64,000 nt of DNA from Chromatiaceae bacterium (GTDB lineage Bacteria; Pseudomonadota; Gammaproteobacteria; Chromatiales; Chromatiaceae). The notes beneath the pieces are model-generated. The model was not told where the DNA came from. It searched no databases and was given only the letters and a program-made list of their open reading frames with translations. How positions within the stretch are numbered: position 1 is the stretch's first letter; every line of letters starts with the position of its first letter. Positions 53,583-63,429 of the stretch are shown here, piece by piece. Position numbers and translations under genes: made by a program. Location: assembly GCA_024235415.1 (NCBI GenBank), contig JACKML010000009.1, forward strand, positions 61,766-125,765. Reading direction: 5' to 3'.

Positions 53583-54266
53583 ATGGCGACGCGCCAAGAC
53601 AACAGAGCGGCCGACAGCGATACCCGCACCCGGCTGCTGAAGGCCGCATTGACGGTGTTCAGCCGACGCGATTTCGACGCCGCGAGCGTGCGCGACATCG
53701 TGCAACTCGCTGGCGCCAATGTCTCCGCGGTCTCGTATCACTTCGGTGGCAAGGAAGGGCTCTACCTGGCCACTGCCGAATTTCTGGCCGACACCCTGCT
53801 GCAGCGGATGAACCCGATGCTGGCGCAGATCCAGTCCGAGGGGGCCGGCGCCGACCCAGTGACCGCAGAGATCCTGCTCCGGCGGTTGATCCACGGCCTG
53901 CTCGACACCCTGCTGAGCGACGGTATCGGCGATGATGCGGCCGGGTTCGTGTTGCGCGAGCAACACCAGCCGACCGCGGCTTTCGACATCCTTTACCAGC
54001 GTCTGATGCTGCCGATGCAACAGGGCTTTGCGCGCCTCGTGGCACGCATCGATCCGACGCTTGACGACACATCGCGCCGCGGCATCCTGATCACACATGC
54101 GCTGATCGGCCAGGTCCTCGCTTTTCGCATGGCCCGCAGCACCGTGCTGCGACGCCTTGGACAGCACGCATTCAGCGCGACAGACGTGGCACAGATCGCG
54201 GCGATCATCAGTGACCTGACCCACGACGCCCTGCAACACGACAATCATCGGAAACCAAGCGTATGA
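53583..54266 (+). CDS. TetR family regulator, CecR-like (DUF1956)
   Basis: 227 residues from ATG 53583 (a GTG at 53553 is possible). The helix-turn-helix is TRTRLLKAALTVFSRRDFDA followed by ANVSAVSYHFGGKEGLYLA; the C-terminal region (LLRRLIHGLLDTLL, FVLREQHQPTAAFDILYQR) has the DUF1956/CecR look. It sits 37 bp after a perfect palindrome and overlaps the efflux adaptor gene by 4 bp, so it is almost certainly the self-regulated repressor of this operon. Confidence 0.9.
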   Translation: MATRQDNRAADSDTRTRLLKAALTVFSRRDFDAASVRDIVQLAGANVSAVSYHFGGKEGLYLATAEFLADTLLQRMNPMLAQIQSEGAGADPVTAEILLRRLIHGLLDTLLSDGIGDDAAGFVLREQHQPTAAFDILYQRLMLPMQQGFARLVARIDPTLDDTSRRGILITHALIGQVLAFRMARSTVLRRLGQHAFSATDVAQIAAIISDLTHDALQHDNHRKPSV

Positions 54267-55585
54267 ACACAGCCCCCTTCTCCCGCTGGCGCGCACTCTG
54301 GGTATTGCCCCCGGTTGCGCTTGGCATCGCTGCAATCGTGTTCATGGCGAGCGGCAAACAGCCACCGACCCGAATCGACCGTGGCGAGATCAGTCACGCG
54401 GTGCGCATCGTCGAGGTCCAGGCGGTGGACCTGGTGCCCCAGGCGGAGGGCTATGGCGAGGTGCAACCGGCACGCATCTGGGCTGCCGTGGCGCAGGTCG
54501 CCGGGCGGGTGATCGAGACCCACCCGCGACTCGACAACGGCGAGATTGTCGCCGCGGGCACGCCACTGTTCCGGATCGATCCGGTCGATTACGAGTTGAA
54601 AGTGGCACAGGCCAGGGCGGAACTTGCCGAACTCGCAGTGCGCGAGGAAAACACCCGCGCCTCGCTGGCGATCGACCAGCGCAACCTGCGTCTGGCGCAG
54701 CGTGAACAGGACAGGATCGGCGAGCTGTCGAACAAGGGCACGGCCTCGAAGAGTGATGTCGACAACGCCGAGCGCACCATGCTCAGTGCGCGCACCGCGG
54801 TGCAGAACACCGAAAACACCCTGTCGTTGCTGCCGACCCAGCAGCGATTGCTCGAGGCCAAGCTGGCACAGGCCGAACGCGATCTCGCCAACACGATGGT
54901 CAGTGCGCCGTTCAACCTGCGCATCGCCGACCTCGCGGTGGAGAAGGACCAGTATGTTGGCATCGGCCAGACCCTGTTCCGTGGTGACAGCGTGGATCGC
55001 GTCGAGGTGGTCGCACAGGTCGCGATGTCGGCGTTGCGCAACCTGTTCACTGGACGCAACGGACCGGTCCCGGCGATCGCGGAGATGGACGCCAAGCTGC
55101 CTGACTTCACCGGCTTCCGTCCGCTGATCCGCATGGACATGGGCAGCCAGACCGCCGAATGGGAGGCGGAATTCGTGCGCTTCAGCGACCAGGTGGATCC
55201 GCACACGCGCACGATCGGCGTCGTGATCGGCGTCGACGGGCCGTTGCAGAAGGCGATACCCGGGCAGCGCCCGCCGCTGTCCAAGGGCATGTTCGTGCAG
55301 GTGGTGATCAATGGGCACACCCAGCCCGACCGTATCGTCGTTCCGCGCAGTGCGATCCGTGAAGGTCAGGTCTACGTCGTCGGTGACGACCAGCGCCTGC
55401 AGGCGCGCCCGGTGGATGTGCTGTTCAGCCAGGGGCCGCTGAGTGTCATTGCGGCGGGCGTACAGGCAGGCGAGCGGCTGGTCGTCAGTGACCTGGTTCC
55501 GGCGGTCCCGGGTATGTTGCTGGACGCGGTACCGGATGAGGCCATGCAGGCACAGATGCTGACCGCCGCCCGGGGTGCGCAATGA
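54263..55585 (+). CDS. RND efflux periplasmic adaptor (membrane fusion protein)
   Basis: 440 residues. An N-terminal membrane anchor (about 11-30) without lipobox Cys, then the split lipoyl domain (GYGEVQPARIWAAVAQVAGR and VSAPFNLRIADLAVEKDQYV) around a long alpha-helical hairpin (residues about 115-205), and the beta-barrel and membrane-proximal domains. It links the RND pump to an outer-membrane channel, which is not encoded here. ATGA overlaps at both ends couple it to the regulator and the pump. Confidence 0.92.
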   Translation: MNTAPFSRWRALWVLPPVALGIAAIVFMASGKQPPTRIDRGEISHAVRIVEVQAVDLVPQAEGYGEVQPARIWAAVAQVAGRVIETHPRLDNGEIVAAGTPLFRIDPVDYELKVAQARAELAELAVREENTRASLAIDQRNLRLAQREQDRIGELSNKGTASKSDVDNAERTMLSARTAVQNTENTLSLLPTQQRLLEAKLAQAERDLANTMVSAPFNLRIADLAVEKDQYVGIGQTLFRGDSVDRVEVVAQVAMSALRNLFTGRNGPVPAIAEMDAKLPDFTGFRPLIRMDMGSQTAEWEAEFVRFSDQVDPHTRTIGVVIGVDGPLQKAIPGQRPPLSKGMFVQVVINGHTQPDRIVVPRSAIREGQVYVVGDDQRLQARPVDVLFSQGPLSVIAAGVQAGERLVVSDLVPAVPGMLLDAVPDEAMQAQMLTAARGAQ

Positions 55586-58500
55586 TCGCCTGGTTCGCCC
55601 GTCACCCCACCGCGGCCAACCTGTTCATGGCGGCGATCATGATCCTGGGCGTCGTCGCGCTGCCCGGTCTGCAGCGTGAGACCTTCCCCGAGATCAAGAA
55701 CGACAAGGTCGAGGTCCGCGTGGTGTACAAGGGCGCCACCACGGCCGAGGTCGAGGACGCGATCTGTCGCCGCGTCGAAGACGCGATCGACGGCATCACC
55801 GACATCGACGAGACGCGCTGCGAGGCCCGCGAAGGTGTCGGCATCGCCACCGCGGTAATGCGCGAGGGCGCCGACATGACGCGGTTTCTCGACGACGTGA
55901 AGTCCGAGGTCGACGCCATCAGCGACTTTCCCGACCAGGCAGAGGCGCCTGTAGTGCAGGAACTCGGCCGCACCGATGCCGTGGTCTCGATCGCGATCAC
56001 CGGACCACAGGATCCGGTCGCACTCAAGGCCTACGCCGAAGACGTCAAGGCCCGCCTGCAGACGCTCCGCCAGATTGCCACCGTGACCATCAAGGGCTTC
56101 TCCACCCACCAGATCCGCATCGAGGTCGATGCGGCCACGCTGCGCCGCTACGGACTGTCGGCCGCCGACATTGCTGCCACTGTGCAGCGGCAGAGCGTAA
56201 GCAGCCCGGCCGGTGAGCTGCAGGGCGACCAGGAAGACGTATTGCTGCGCTTCGATGACCAGCGCAAGACCGCCGCCGAGTTCCAGGACCTGGTGGTGAT
56301 CTCCGGCGCCAGCGGCGCTGCCATCCGCCTCGGTGAGATCGCCACCATTACCGACCGCTTCGACCGCGACGAGGAGAAGGTGCTGTTCAACGGCCAGCGC
56401 GCCGCCATCCTCGATATCGCCAAGACCCGTGCACAGGACATCCTCAGGGCCTTCTCCGCGGTCAGCGATTTCGTCGCCGCAGAGAACCTGCGTGCCCCCA
56501 CGGGTATGCAGCTGGTGCTGACCCAGGACCGCTCGTCCGTGGTGCGCGACCGGCTGCACATGCTGACCAGCAACGGCATGCAGGGCCTGGTCGCGGTGTT
56601 CCTGGTGCTGTGGCTGTTCTTCAGCTTCCGCTACAGCTTCTGGGTGACCATGGGCCTGCCGGTATCCTTCCTCGGCGCACTGTTCGTGCTGCCGATGCTC
56701 GGCATCACGATCAACATGATCTCGATGGTCGGCCTGCTGATCGGTGTCGGCCTGCTGATGGACGATGCGATCGTGATCGCCGAGAACATCGCCGCGCGCC
56801 TGCACAAGGGTGACAGGCCGCTGGATGCCGCGGTCAACGGCGTCAGGCAGGTGCTCCCCGGCGTCCTGTCCTCGTTCGCGACCACGCTGCTGGTGTTCGG
56901 CTCGCTGGCGTTTATCAGCGGTGAGATCGGGCAGATCCTGCGCGTGGTACCGATCGTGCTGATCCTGGTGATCACGGTCAGTCTGGTCGAGGCATTCCTG
57001 ATCCTGCCGAGCCACCTCGGGCACTCACTGTCACACATGAAGGCACGTGAGCCCAGCCGCTTCCGCGCCGCCTTCGAACGTGGCTTTGCACACTTTCGCG
57101 ATCAGCGCTTCGGCCCGCTGCTCAATCGCGCCATCGATCACCGCTACCTGACGATCGGCATTGTGCTGATGCTGTTCCTGCTGGCCGTGGCGATGCCGGT
57201 TGGCGGCAAGCTGAAGTTCACCGGGTTCCCGGATATCGAGGGCGACCTGGTGGAGGCACGCATCCTGCTGCCACAGGGTACGCCGCTGGCACGCACCGAG
57301 TCCGTGGTCGCCCACCTCACCGGCGTGGTGCGGTCGATCAACGAGGACCTCAGGTCGGCACAGCCCGGGGGACAGGACCTGGTCCAGAACCTGACGGTGC
57401 TGTTCGGCGAGAACCCGGACGCCTACGAGACCGGGCCGCATGTCGCCCGCATCGTGGTCGACCTGCTGAGCGCCGAGGTCCGCGGCACCACCATGGACGA
57501 GTTTCGCAACCGCTGGCGCGAACAGGCCGGCGCGATGACCGACATCATTGGGATGAAATTCGCCGAGCCCACCATCGGACCGGGTGGGCGCGCCATCGAT
57601 ATCCGTCTGATCGGCTCGGACCTGGAACAGATCAAATCGGCATCGTCGGACCTGCGTCACTGGCTGGACGGCTACGCCGGGGTGATCGACCTCAACGACG
57701 ACCTGAGGCCCGGCAAGCGCGAGTACCGCCTGCAGCTCAAAGACAGCGCTGGCGTGCTCGGACTCGACGCCAGCAACCTCGCCGATCAGGTACGCGCGGC
57801 CTTCCTCGGGTTCAAGACCGACGAGTTTCCGCGCGGCCCCGAGACGTACGAGGTGGACCTGCGCCTGGCCGGCACCGACCGGATGGATATTGACGACCTC
57901 GAACAACTCAGTGTCGTCGGCCCGGACAACACACTGATTCCGTTGCCGGTGGTCGCGGACCTGGTCGAGACGCGTGGCTGGGCACGCATCAACCGCATTG
58001 ACGGCCGGCGCACGGTGACCGTGCAGGGTGACGTAGACCGCGGCCTCGCCAATGCGCAGGAACTGCTCGGCCTGGCGAAGGAAGACATCTTTCCCACGCT
58101 GCAGGAACGCTACCCCTCGGTGGTGATCGACGTGCAGGGCGAGAGCAACGAATCGGCGAAGACCGGCGGCTCGATCGCGCGCAATGTGCTGCTTGGCATG
58201 ATTGGCGTGTACATGCTGCTGGCCCTGCAGTTCCGCGGTTACCTCGCGCCGGTCACGGTGATGTCGGTGATCCCGACCGCGCTGATCGGCGTGATCTTCG
58301 GGCACATGGCACTGGGCCTCGACCTCACGCTGCCGAGCATGGTCGGTATGGCCTCGCTGTTCGGTGTTGTGGTCAACGACTCCATCCTGCTGGTGGTGTT
58401 CATCCGTGAGGCACGTGCGACCGGCGTCGCGGTGGCGCAGGCCGCGCGCGAGGCCGCCATAGCGCGTTTTCGCCCGATCCTGCTGACCTCGATCACCACC

Positions 58501-58725
58501 ATCGCGGGCCTTACGCCGCTGCTGCTGGAAAAGAGCCTGCAGGCACAGATCCTGATACCGCTGGCGGCCAGCCTGGCATTCGGCCTGATGGCCGCCACCG
58601 CGATCGCGCTGTTCCTGGTGCCGTCGATCTACTGCGTCCTCGATGACTTCGACGTGCTTGGCGAGATCGACCCCGGTGGTGTCGACGTGGACGCGGATGC
58701 AGGCGATCGTAAGCTGCCAACCTAG
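55582..58725 (+). CDS. RND efflux transporter permease
   Basis: 1047 residues, standard for AcrB-type pumps. One N-terminal helix (about 9-28), a large periplasmic loop, helices 2-6 (about 335-490, with LLIGVGLLMDDAIVIAENIA including the proton-relay Asp pair), helix 7, a second periplasmic loop, and helices 8-12 (about 870-1025). It exports drugs or other hydrophobic compounds by proton exchange; the helix-4 acidic pair makes HAE1-like drug efflux more likely than metal efflux. Last gene of the TetR-MFP-RND operon. Confidence 0.93.
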   Translation: MIAWFARHPTAANLFMAAIMILGVVALPGLQRETFPEIKNDKVEVRVVYKGATTAEVEDAICRRVEDAIDGITDIDETRCEAREGVGIATAVMREGADMTRFLDDVKSEVDAISDFPDQAEAPVVQELGRTDAVVSIAITGPQDPVALKAYAEDVKARLQTLRQIATVTIKGFSTHQIRIEVDAATLRRYGLSAADIAATVQRQSVSSPAGELQGDQEDVLLRFDDQRKTAAEFQDLVVISGASGAAIRLGEIATITDRFDRDEEKVLFNGQRAAILDIAKTRAQDILRAFSAVSDFVAAENLRAPTGMQLVLTQDRSSVVRDRLHMLTSNGMQGLVAVFLVLWLFFSFRYSFWVTMGLPVSFLGALFVLPMLGITINMISMVGLLIGVGLLMDDAIVIAENIAARLHKGDRPLDAAVNGVRQVLPGVLSSFATTLLVFGSLAFISGEIGQILRVVPIVLILVITVSLVEAFLILPSHLGHSLSHMKAREPSRFRAAFERGFAHFRDQRFGPLLNRAIDHRYLTIGIVLMLFLLAVAMPVGGKLKFTGFPDIEGDLVEARILLPQGTPLARTESVVAHLTGVVRSINEDLRSAQPGGQDLVQNLTVLFGENPDAYETGPHVARIVVDLLSAEVRGTTMDEFRNRWREQAGAMTDIIGMKFAEPTIGPGGRAIDIRLIGSDLEQIKSASSDLRHWLDGYAGVIDLNDDLRPGKREYRLQLKDSAGVLGLDASNLADQVRAAFLGFKTDEFPRGPETYEVDLRLAGTDRMDIDDLEQLSVVGPDNTLIPLPVVADLVETRGWARINRIDGRRTVTVQGDVDRGLANAQELLGLAKEDIFPTLQERYPSVVIDVQGESNESAKTGGSIARNVLLGMIGVYMLLALQFRGYLAPVTVMSVIPTALIGVIFGHMALGLDLTLPSMVGMASLFGVVVNDSILLVVFIREARATGVAVAQAAREAAIARFRPILLTSITTIAGLTPLLLEKSLQAQILIPLAASLAFGLMAATAIALFLVPSIYCVLDDFDVLGEIDPGGVDVDADAGDRKLPT

Positions 58726-58737
58726 GAACCTGCGGAC

Positions 58738-58764
58738 TCAAGCCGCAGGGCGCCCTGCCGAAAA
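58738..58764 (+). promoter_or_regulatory. Sigma-28 (FliA)-type promoter of the HD-GYP gene
   Basis: TCAAGCCG, 11 nt (CAGGGCGCCCT), GCCGAAAA. The -10 matches GCCGATAA at 7 of 8, the -35 core TCAAG matches TAAAG at 4 of 5, and the spacing is exact. The same bases can form the hairpin CCTGCGG/CCGCAGG, so a terminator for the efflux operon is a competing or overlapping reading. Confidence 0.45.
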
Positions 58765-58825
58765 CCCCTGATGGGAACGACGCCATCCCGGTCGCCGCCC
58801 GCACACCCCCGCAGGGAGTCCGCCG

Positions 58826-60139
58826 TTGAATACCGACCCGCTGGCCACGGCGCCGCAACACAAGATCAAGGTCGACGCCAGCGACCTGCGACTGGGCATG
58901 TACGTGTGCGAGCTCGACCGCCCATGGCTGGATTCGCCTTTTCTGCTGCAGGGATTCCCACTGCACACCGAATCGGATATCGAGCAGGTACGCCAGACCT
59001 GCCGTTATGTCTACGTCAACGTCAAGCTCAGCCAGCCCGGCTCGGTTGGTGGTCGACGCGCCCCCTCGGCAGCCCAGCCTGAGCCGGCGGGCATCACCAG
59101 GAAAGAGCAGAAACCGGCAGGCTTTTTCGCTCGACTGATGTCGCGAAAAGACAAGACCAAACCCGTCCTCAAAGAGGTCGTCCGGCCGCTCGTTGCATCG
59201 CGCGGCGCCGTCGACGAGACCGCGGGCCTGGTACGCACCGTGTTCGACGACGTCAGGCTGGGCAAGAGCATTGACACACCGCAGGCCAAGGAAGTTGTCT
59301 CCCGGTGTGTTGAGCACGTGATCGAGAACCCCGACGCGATGCTGCTGCTGACCAGCATCAAGGACAAGGACAACTACACCGCGGAACACAGCCTCAACGT
59401 CGCCGTGCTGTCGATCGTGATTGGCAAGCATCTGGACATGGATCGCACAAAGCTCGAAGAGGTCGGGCTGTGTGGCCTGTTGCACGACGTCGGCAAGATC
59501 CTGACCCCGGACGAGGTGTTGAAAAAACCCGGGCGGCTCACGCCAGAGGAGATGCTGATCATGAAGATGCACCCCACCCAGGGGCGCGACATCCTGATGA
59601 GCAGCCACGGCACCTTGCGTGCCTCGCTCGATGTGACCCACGCCCACCACGAACGCCTCGACGGCAGCGGCTACCCGCGCGGACTCGGCGAATCGCAGCT
59701 CGGCCTCTACACACGCATCGTGACCGTGGCCGACGTGTTCGACGCCATCACCAGCAATCGTGTATACGACGCCCGGCGCCCCAATATCGAGGCGTTCAAG
59801 ATCATGCAGTCACAGAGCGGCAACCATTTCGATTCCAATCTGGTGTCGACGCTGATGGAGGCGGTCGGGGTGTATCCGCCCGGTACCGTGGTCAAGTTGA
59901 ACAACGGCGAGATTGCGGTCGTGGTACGCGCCAATCCGGCACGCAAACTGTTGCCCAAGGTCATGGTCCTGAAGAACGCCAAGCTGGCGCCAGTGCCACC
60001 GCGTTACGTCGACCTCGCGGTCGAACACGACGGCACGGAAAGCGGCCTGCGCATCGCCAACACGATCAAGCCCAGCGAGGCCGGTGTGGATACCCAGATG
60101 TTCCGCAGCGCGGATTTCCTGCGCCAGCTGGCCGGCTGA
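58826..60139 (+). CDS. HD-GYP domain cyclic di-GMP phosphodiesterase with DUF3391
   Basis: 437 residues. The N-terminal DUF3391 region (VDASDLRLGMYVCELDRPWL, 16-70) is joined by a basic linker to the HD-GYP domain (about 150-345). Metal-binding HD is H220-D221 (LLHDVGKI), and HHERLDGSGYPRG spans 274-286, the full HD-GYP motif. It hydrolyses cyclic di-GMP. The start is TTG at 58826 behind GGGAG; no ATG or GTG fits the DUF3391 boundary. A sigma-28-type promoter precedes it. Convergent with terC. Confidence 0.92.
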   Translation: MNTDPLATAPQHKIKVDASDLRLGMYVCELDRPWLDSPFLLQGFPLHTESDIEQVRQTCRYVYVNVKLSQPGSVGGRRAPSAAQPEPAGITRKEQKPAGFFARLMSRKDKTKPVLKEVVRPLVASRGAVDETAGLVRTVFDDVRLGKSIDTPQAKEVVSRCVEHVIENPDAMLLLTSIKDKDNYTAEHSLNVAVLSIVIGKHLDMDRTKLEEVGLCGLLHDVGKILTPDEVLKKPGRLTPEEMLIMKMHPTQGRDILMSSHGTLRASLDVTHAHHERLDGSGYPRGLGESQLGLYTRIVTVADVFDAITSNRVYDARRPNIEAFKIMQSQSGNHFDSNLVSTLMEAVGVYPPGTVVKLNNGEIAVVVRANPARKLLPKVMVLKNAKLAPVPPRYVDLAVEHDGTESGLRIANTIKPSEAGVDTQMFRSADFLRQLAG

Positions 60140-60178
60140 CAACAGGGACACCATCCTCCGGGACATGCGTCGGCACAG

Positions 60179-60937
60179 TCAGTCGGCCGTCTCCACCGCA
60201 GGCTGATTGCGCAACTTGACCGGCACCTTGGCACGCGTGCGACGCATGCGCATATTGAGCATCTCGACGATCAGCGAGAACGCCATCGAGAAGTAGATGT
60301 AACCCTTTGGAATATGGAAGCCGGCACCCTCGCCGACCAGCGCCACACCGATCAGGATCAGGAATGACAGGGCCAGCATCTTGATCGTCGGATGACGCTC
60401 GACAAACGCACCGACCGGGCCCGATGCCCACATCATCACCAGCACCGCGGCCACGATCGCGGCAATCATCACCGGGACCTGGTCGACCAGCCCCACCGCG
60501 GTGATCACCGAGTCGAGCGAGAAGATGATATCGAGCAGGCCGATCTGCACGATCACCGCGAAAAAACCGACCTTGGCCGCATCCGCCACCGTGTGCTCCT
60601 CCGGGCCTTCCAACGAGGAATGGATCTCCATCGTGCTCTTGGCGATCAGGAACAGGCCACCGAAGAACAGGATCAGGTCACGACCCGAGATGGCATGGCC
60701 AAGCACCTCGATCATCGGCTCGGTCAGGCGCATCACCCAGGCCAGTGACAACAGCAGCAGGATACGCGTGCCCATCGCCAGCAGCAGCCCGAGGCGACGC
60801 GCCTTGTCGCGTTGCGCCTCTGGCAGACGGTTGGCGAGAATGGTGATGAAGATGATGTTATCGATGCCGAGCACGATCTCGAGCGCGGCCAGCGTGACGA
60901 ACGCGGCCCAGACGTGCGGGTCAAGCAGAAGTTCCAT
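60179..60937 (-). CDS. TerC family integral membrane protein
   Basis: 252 residues with about seven helices. The family signatures LEIVLGIDNIIFITILANRL at the N-terminus and LLDIIFSLDSVITAVGLV in the middle carry the paired Asp residues thought to bind a metal. TerC proteins are linked to tellurite resistance or to Mn2+ export loading secreted proteins; which applies here is unknown. The C-terminal tail (MRMRRTRAKVPVKL) is basic and cytoplasmic. Single gene, divergent from alr. Confidence 0.9.
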   Translation of the reverse strand: MELLLDPHVWAAFVTLAALEIVLGIDNIIFITILANRLPEAQRDKARRLGLLLAMGTRILLLLSLAWVMRLTEPMIEVLGHAISGRDLILFFGGLFLIAKSTMEIHSSLEGPEEHTVADAAKVGFFAVIVQIGLLDIIFSLDSVITAVGLVDQVPVMIAAIVAAVLVMMWASGPVGAFVERHPTIKMLALSFLILIGVALVGEGAGFHIPKGYIYFSMAFSLIVEMLNMRMRRTRAKVPVKLRNQPAVETAD

Positions 60938-61104
60938 GAGTGGCGAGCCATTCGGGAGACAGAGGGCAGCGTATTCTGCGCTGTCACGGCCCTGATTCCC
61001 AGCGCCGCAGGCCGAAATCCAAGGCCTCTATGGACTTCGCCGGCCACGTGCAAGACACTTCAGCAATCCCCCAGGCCTCCTGCCCGCCACGCCTTACGTA
61101 ACGC

Positions 61105-62172
61105 ATGAGCAGACCCACCTACGCCATCGTCGACACCGCGGCCTTTGTCGCCAACTACCGCTACGCCAAGTCGCTGGCGCCGCGTGCGCGAGCGCTTGCA
61201 TTGGTCAAGGCAAATGCCTATGGCCACGGCGCAGTGACGCTGGCGCGCGCACTGGCGGCGGAGGCCGATGCCTTCGGTGTCGCCTGCAGCGAAGAGGCGA
61301 TGGAACTGCGCGAGTCGGGCATCGACAACGCGATCGTGCTGCTCGAAGGCGTGTTCGAACCGGCCGAGATCGCCAATGCGGCAATGCACCATTTCACGCT
61401 GGTGGTGCATTCGCCGCTACAGCTCGACTGGCTGCTGGCGGCCCGCCCGGCACGCGCTCTCGACGTGTGGCTGAAGGTCGACAGCGGGATGCACCGGCTC
61501 GGTTTCGAGCCCGGCGAACTGGCAGAGGCCTATGCCCGGCTGGACGCCAGCCCGAACGTCGGGAAGATCGTCCTGATGTCGCATCTCGCCAGCGCCGACG
61601 ACACCACCAGCACGACCACGACTGACCAGCTGGCGCGCTTCCACCAGGCCATCCGGGGGATTGAAGCACCGGTCAGCCTGGCGAATTCCGCGGCCCTGAT
61701 GGCTTGGCCGCAGACCCACGGCAGCTGGGTGCGGCCAGGCATCATGTTGTATGGCAGTTCACCGCTCGACACACCCGACAGCAAGCTGCAACCGGTGATG
61801 CGGTTCGAATCGCGCCTGATCGCGATCCACGACCTCGCCGCCGGCGAGTCCATCGGCTACGGCGGACGCTACACCTGCAGTGTTCCGACCAGGGTCGGCG
61901 TGGTCGCGACCGGCTATGCCGACGGCTATCCGCGGCACGCCCCCGACGGCACCCCGGTGGCGGTCAACGACCAGCGCGTCCAACTGATCGGGCGCGTCTC
62001 GATGGACATGCTGACCGTAGACCTGACAGGCCAGCCACAGGCACAGGTCGGTGATCACGTGCAGCTGTGGGGCGACCGGGTCAGCGTCGCCGACGTGGCG
62101 CGTCAATGCGGCACGATTTCCTACGAGCTGTTTACGCGGATAACCCGCCGGGTGCATTTCCAATACCGCTGA
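61105..62172 (+). CDS. alr: Alanine racemase
   Basis: 355 residues. It interconverts L- and D-alanine for peptidoglycan. The pyridoxal-phosphate lysine is in ALVKANAYGHGAV (about residue 34), and the second catalytic residue, Tyr, lies near the GGRYTCSVPTRVGVVATGYADGYPR segment. VDSGMHRLGFEP and RPGIMLYGSSPLD are other landmarks. Only one racemase is seen here, so alr rather than the catabolic dadX is assumed. REP repeats follow immediately. Confidence 0.94.
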   Translation: MSRPTYAIVDTAAFVANYRYAKSLAPRARALALVKANAYGHGAVTLARALAAEADAFGVACSEEAMELRESGIDNAIVLLEGVFEPAEIANAAMHHFTLVVHSPLQLDWLLAARPARALDVWLKVDSGMHRLGFEPGELAEAYARLDASPNVGKIVLMSHLASADDTTSTTTTDQLARFHQAIRGIEAPVSLANSAALMAWPQTHGSWVRPGIMLYGSSPLDTPDSKLQPVMRFESRLIAIHDLAAGESIGYGGRYTCSVPTRVGVVATGYADGYPRHAPDGTPVAVNDQRVQLIGRVSMDMLTVDLTGQPQAQVGDHVQLWGDRVSVADVARQCGTISYELFTRITRRVHFQYR

Positions 62173-62188
62173 CGCGGGCGATCGCTGC

Positions 62189-62422
62189 GGAGGCCAGCCC
62201 CCTGGCCGATCCGGAACGGCGAATGATCGCCGAGAGGGCTCGGCTCCTACGGGGCGGGTTTCTCCCGGCCGATCCGGCAGGCCCCGTTGTAGGAGGCCAG
62301 CCCCCTGGCCGATCCGGAGCAGCTATTGATCGCCGAGAGGGCTCGGCTCCTACGGGTTGGGTTTCTCCCGGCCGATCCGGCAGGCCCCGTCGCAGGAGGC
62401 CAGCCCCTGGCCCATCGGGCAA
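62189..62422. repeat. REP/BIME-like repeats: two 103-bp units plus a partial third
   Basis: GGAGGCCAGCCCCCTGGCC begins at 62189 and 62292, and a shorter form at 62395, giving an exact 103-bp period. Each unit holds two hairpins in opposite orientation: GGCCAG/CTGGCC, and GCCGAG/CTCGGC within GCCGAGAGGGCTCGGC. Both are flanked by GTAGGAG or its complement CTCCTAC, the typical REP head. Fills the 295 bp between alr and the patatin gene; may also act as terminator or mRNA stabiliser for alr. Confidence 0.8.
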
Positions 62423-62467
62423 TGACCGGGCATCAAGAGGCGGGCGCGCAGGCCGCTAACCCAGGGC

Positions 62468-63322
62468 ATGACCGACAAGCACATGATCCCTGTCCTGGCC
62501 GGCGGCGGGACCCGACTGCCCGCACACGTCGGGATACTCACTGCACTAGAGCAGATGCAGTACCGGGTTGATCGCCTGGTCGGCGTCTCTGGCGGCAGCA
62601 TCGTCGCCGCGCTTTACGCCCGCGGCTTTTCGACGGCCTACCTCAAGGATCTGGCTTTCGACGTCGATTTTCGCCAGTTTCGCGGGTTTTCGCTGAAGAA
62701 ACTGCTGTTTGCCGGCGGCCTGTCCAGCGGCGAGCGTTTCGAATCCTGGCTCGACGATCAGCTCAAGGGGGCCACCTTCGCCGAACTCGATCGCCCGCTT
62801 CACGTGGTGGCCACCGATGTCCGTTCGGGGGAGCCGGTCATCTTCGACAACGCGAATTCGCCCGACTTCCGCGTCGCCAGGGCGGTGCGTTTCTCGATGG
62901 GCATACCGCTGCTGTTCACCTTCGAACGCTACCGCAACCACCTGATGGTCGACGGCAGCATCCTCGCTGAAGACGCCCTGTACCGGCGGTGGAGCAACGA
63001 CGACACGCCGGTGGTGTACTTCCGCCTGCGCTCGAACCGCGAAAATGCCGAGGTCAGCGAATCACGCGTGTTTCCGCTGGCCGACTACCTGACGATGTTG
63101 ATCCGTACCTTCATGACCAGCATCTCACGCGAGTACATCAGCGACCCTTATTGGCGCAACACCGTGGTGGTGGAGACCGGCGACATCTCACCGATCGAAT
63201 TCGCAATGACGGTTGCGCAGAAGGAAGACCTGTTCCGGCGCGGATTCGATACGGCAAGCAGCGTGATACCGCAAAAACTCGAATCCCTGCCGATGCCGCT
63301 ACCGGCGCAGGCCAGCGTTTGA
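62468..63322 (+). CDS. Patatin-like phospholipase family protein
   Basis: 284 residues. The oxyanion loop is VLAGGGTRLPAHVGIL, the nucleophile serine is in GVSGGSIVAAL, and the catalytic Asp in MVDGSIL; these are the three patatin elements, though the loop has T-R-L in place of the usual G-R/K-G. No signal peptide. Cytoplasmic or membrane-associated lipid acyl hydrolase; substrate unknown. ATG 62468 follows the REP repeats; a second ATG at 62483 is possible. Confidence 0.85.
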   Translation: MTDKHMIPVLAGGGTRLPAHVGILTALEQMQYRVDRLVGVSGGSIVAALYARGFSTAYLKDLAFDVDFRQFRGFSLKKLLFAGGLSSGERFESWLDDQLKGATFAELDRPLHVVATDVRSGEPVIFDNANSPDFRVARAVRFSMGIPLLFTFERYRNHLMVDGSILAEDALYRRWSNDDTPVVYFRLRSNRENAEVSESRVFPLADYLTMLIRTFMTSISREYISDPYWRNTVVVETGDISPIEFAMTVAQKEDLFRRGFDTASSVIPQKLESLPMPLPAQASV

Positions 63323-63429
63323 GTACGGAACCTTTGCGATCCGACACCGACAAAACGCCTGCGGCCGGCACAACGGCCCGCGGCAGTTCACCCGCCGAAC
63401 AGCCCCGTGAATATGACCGGACGAAAAAT

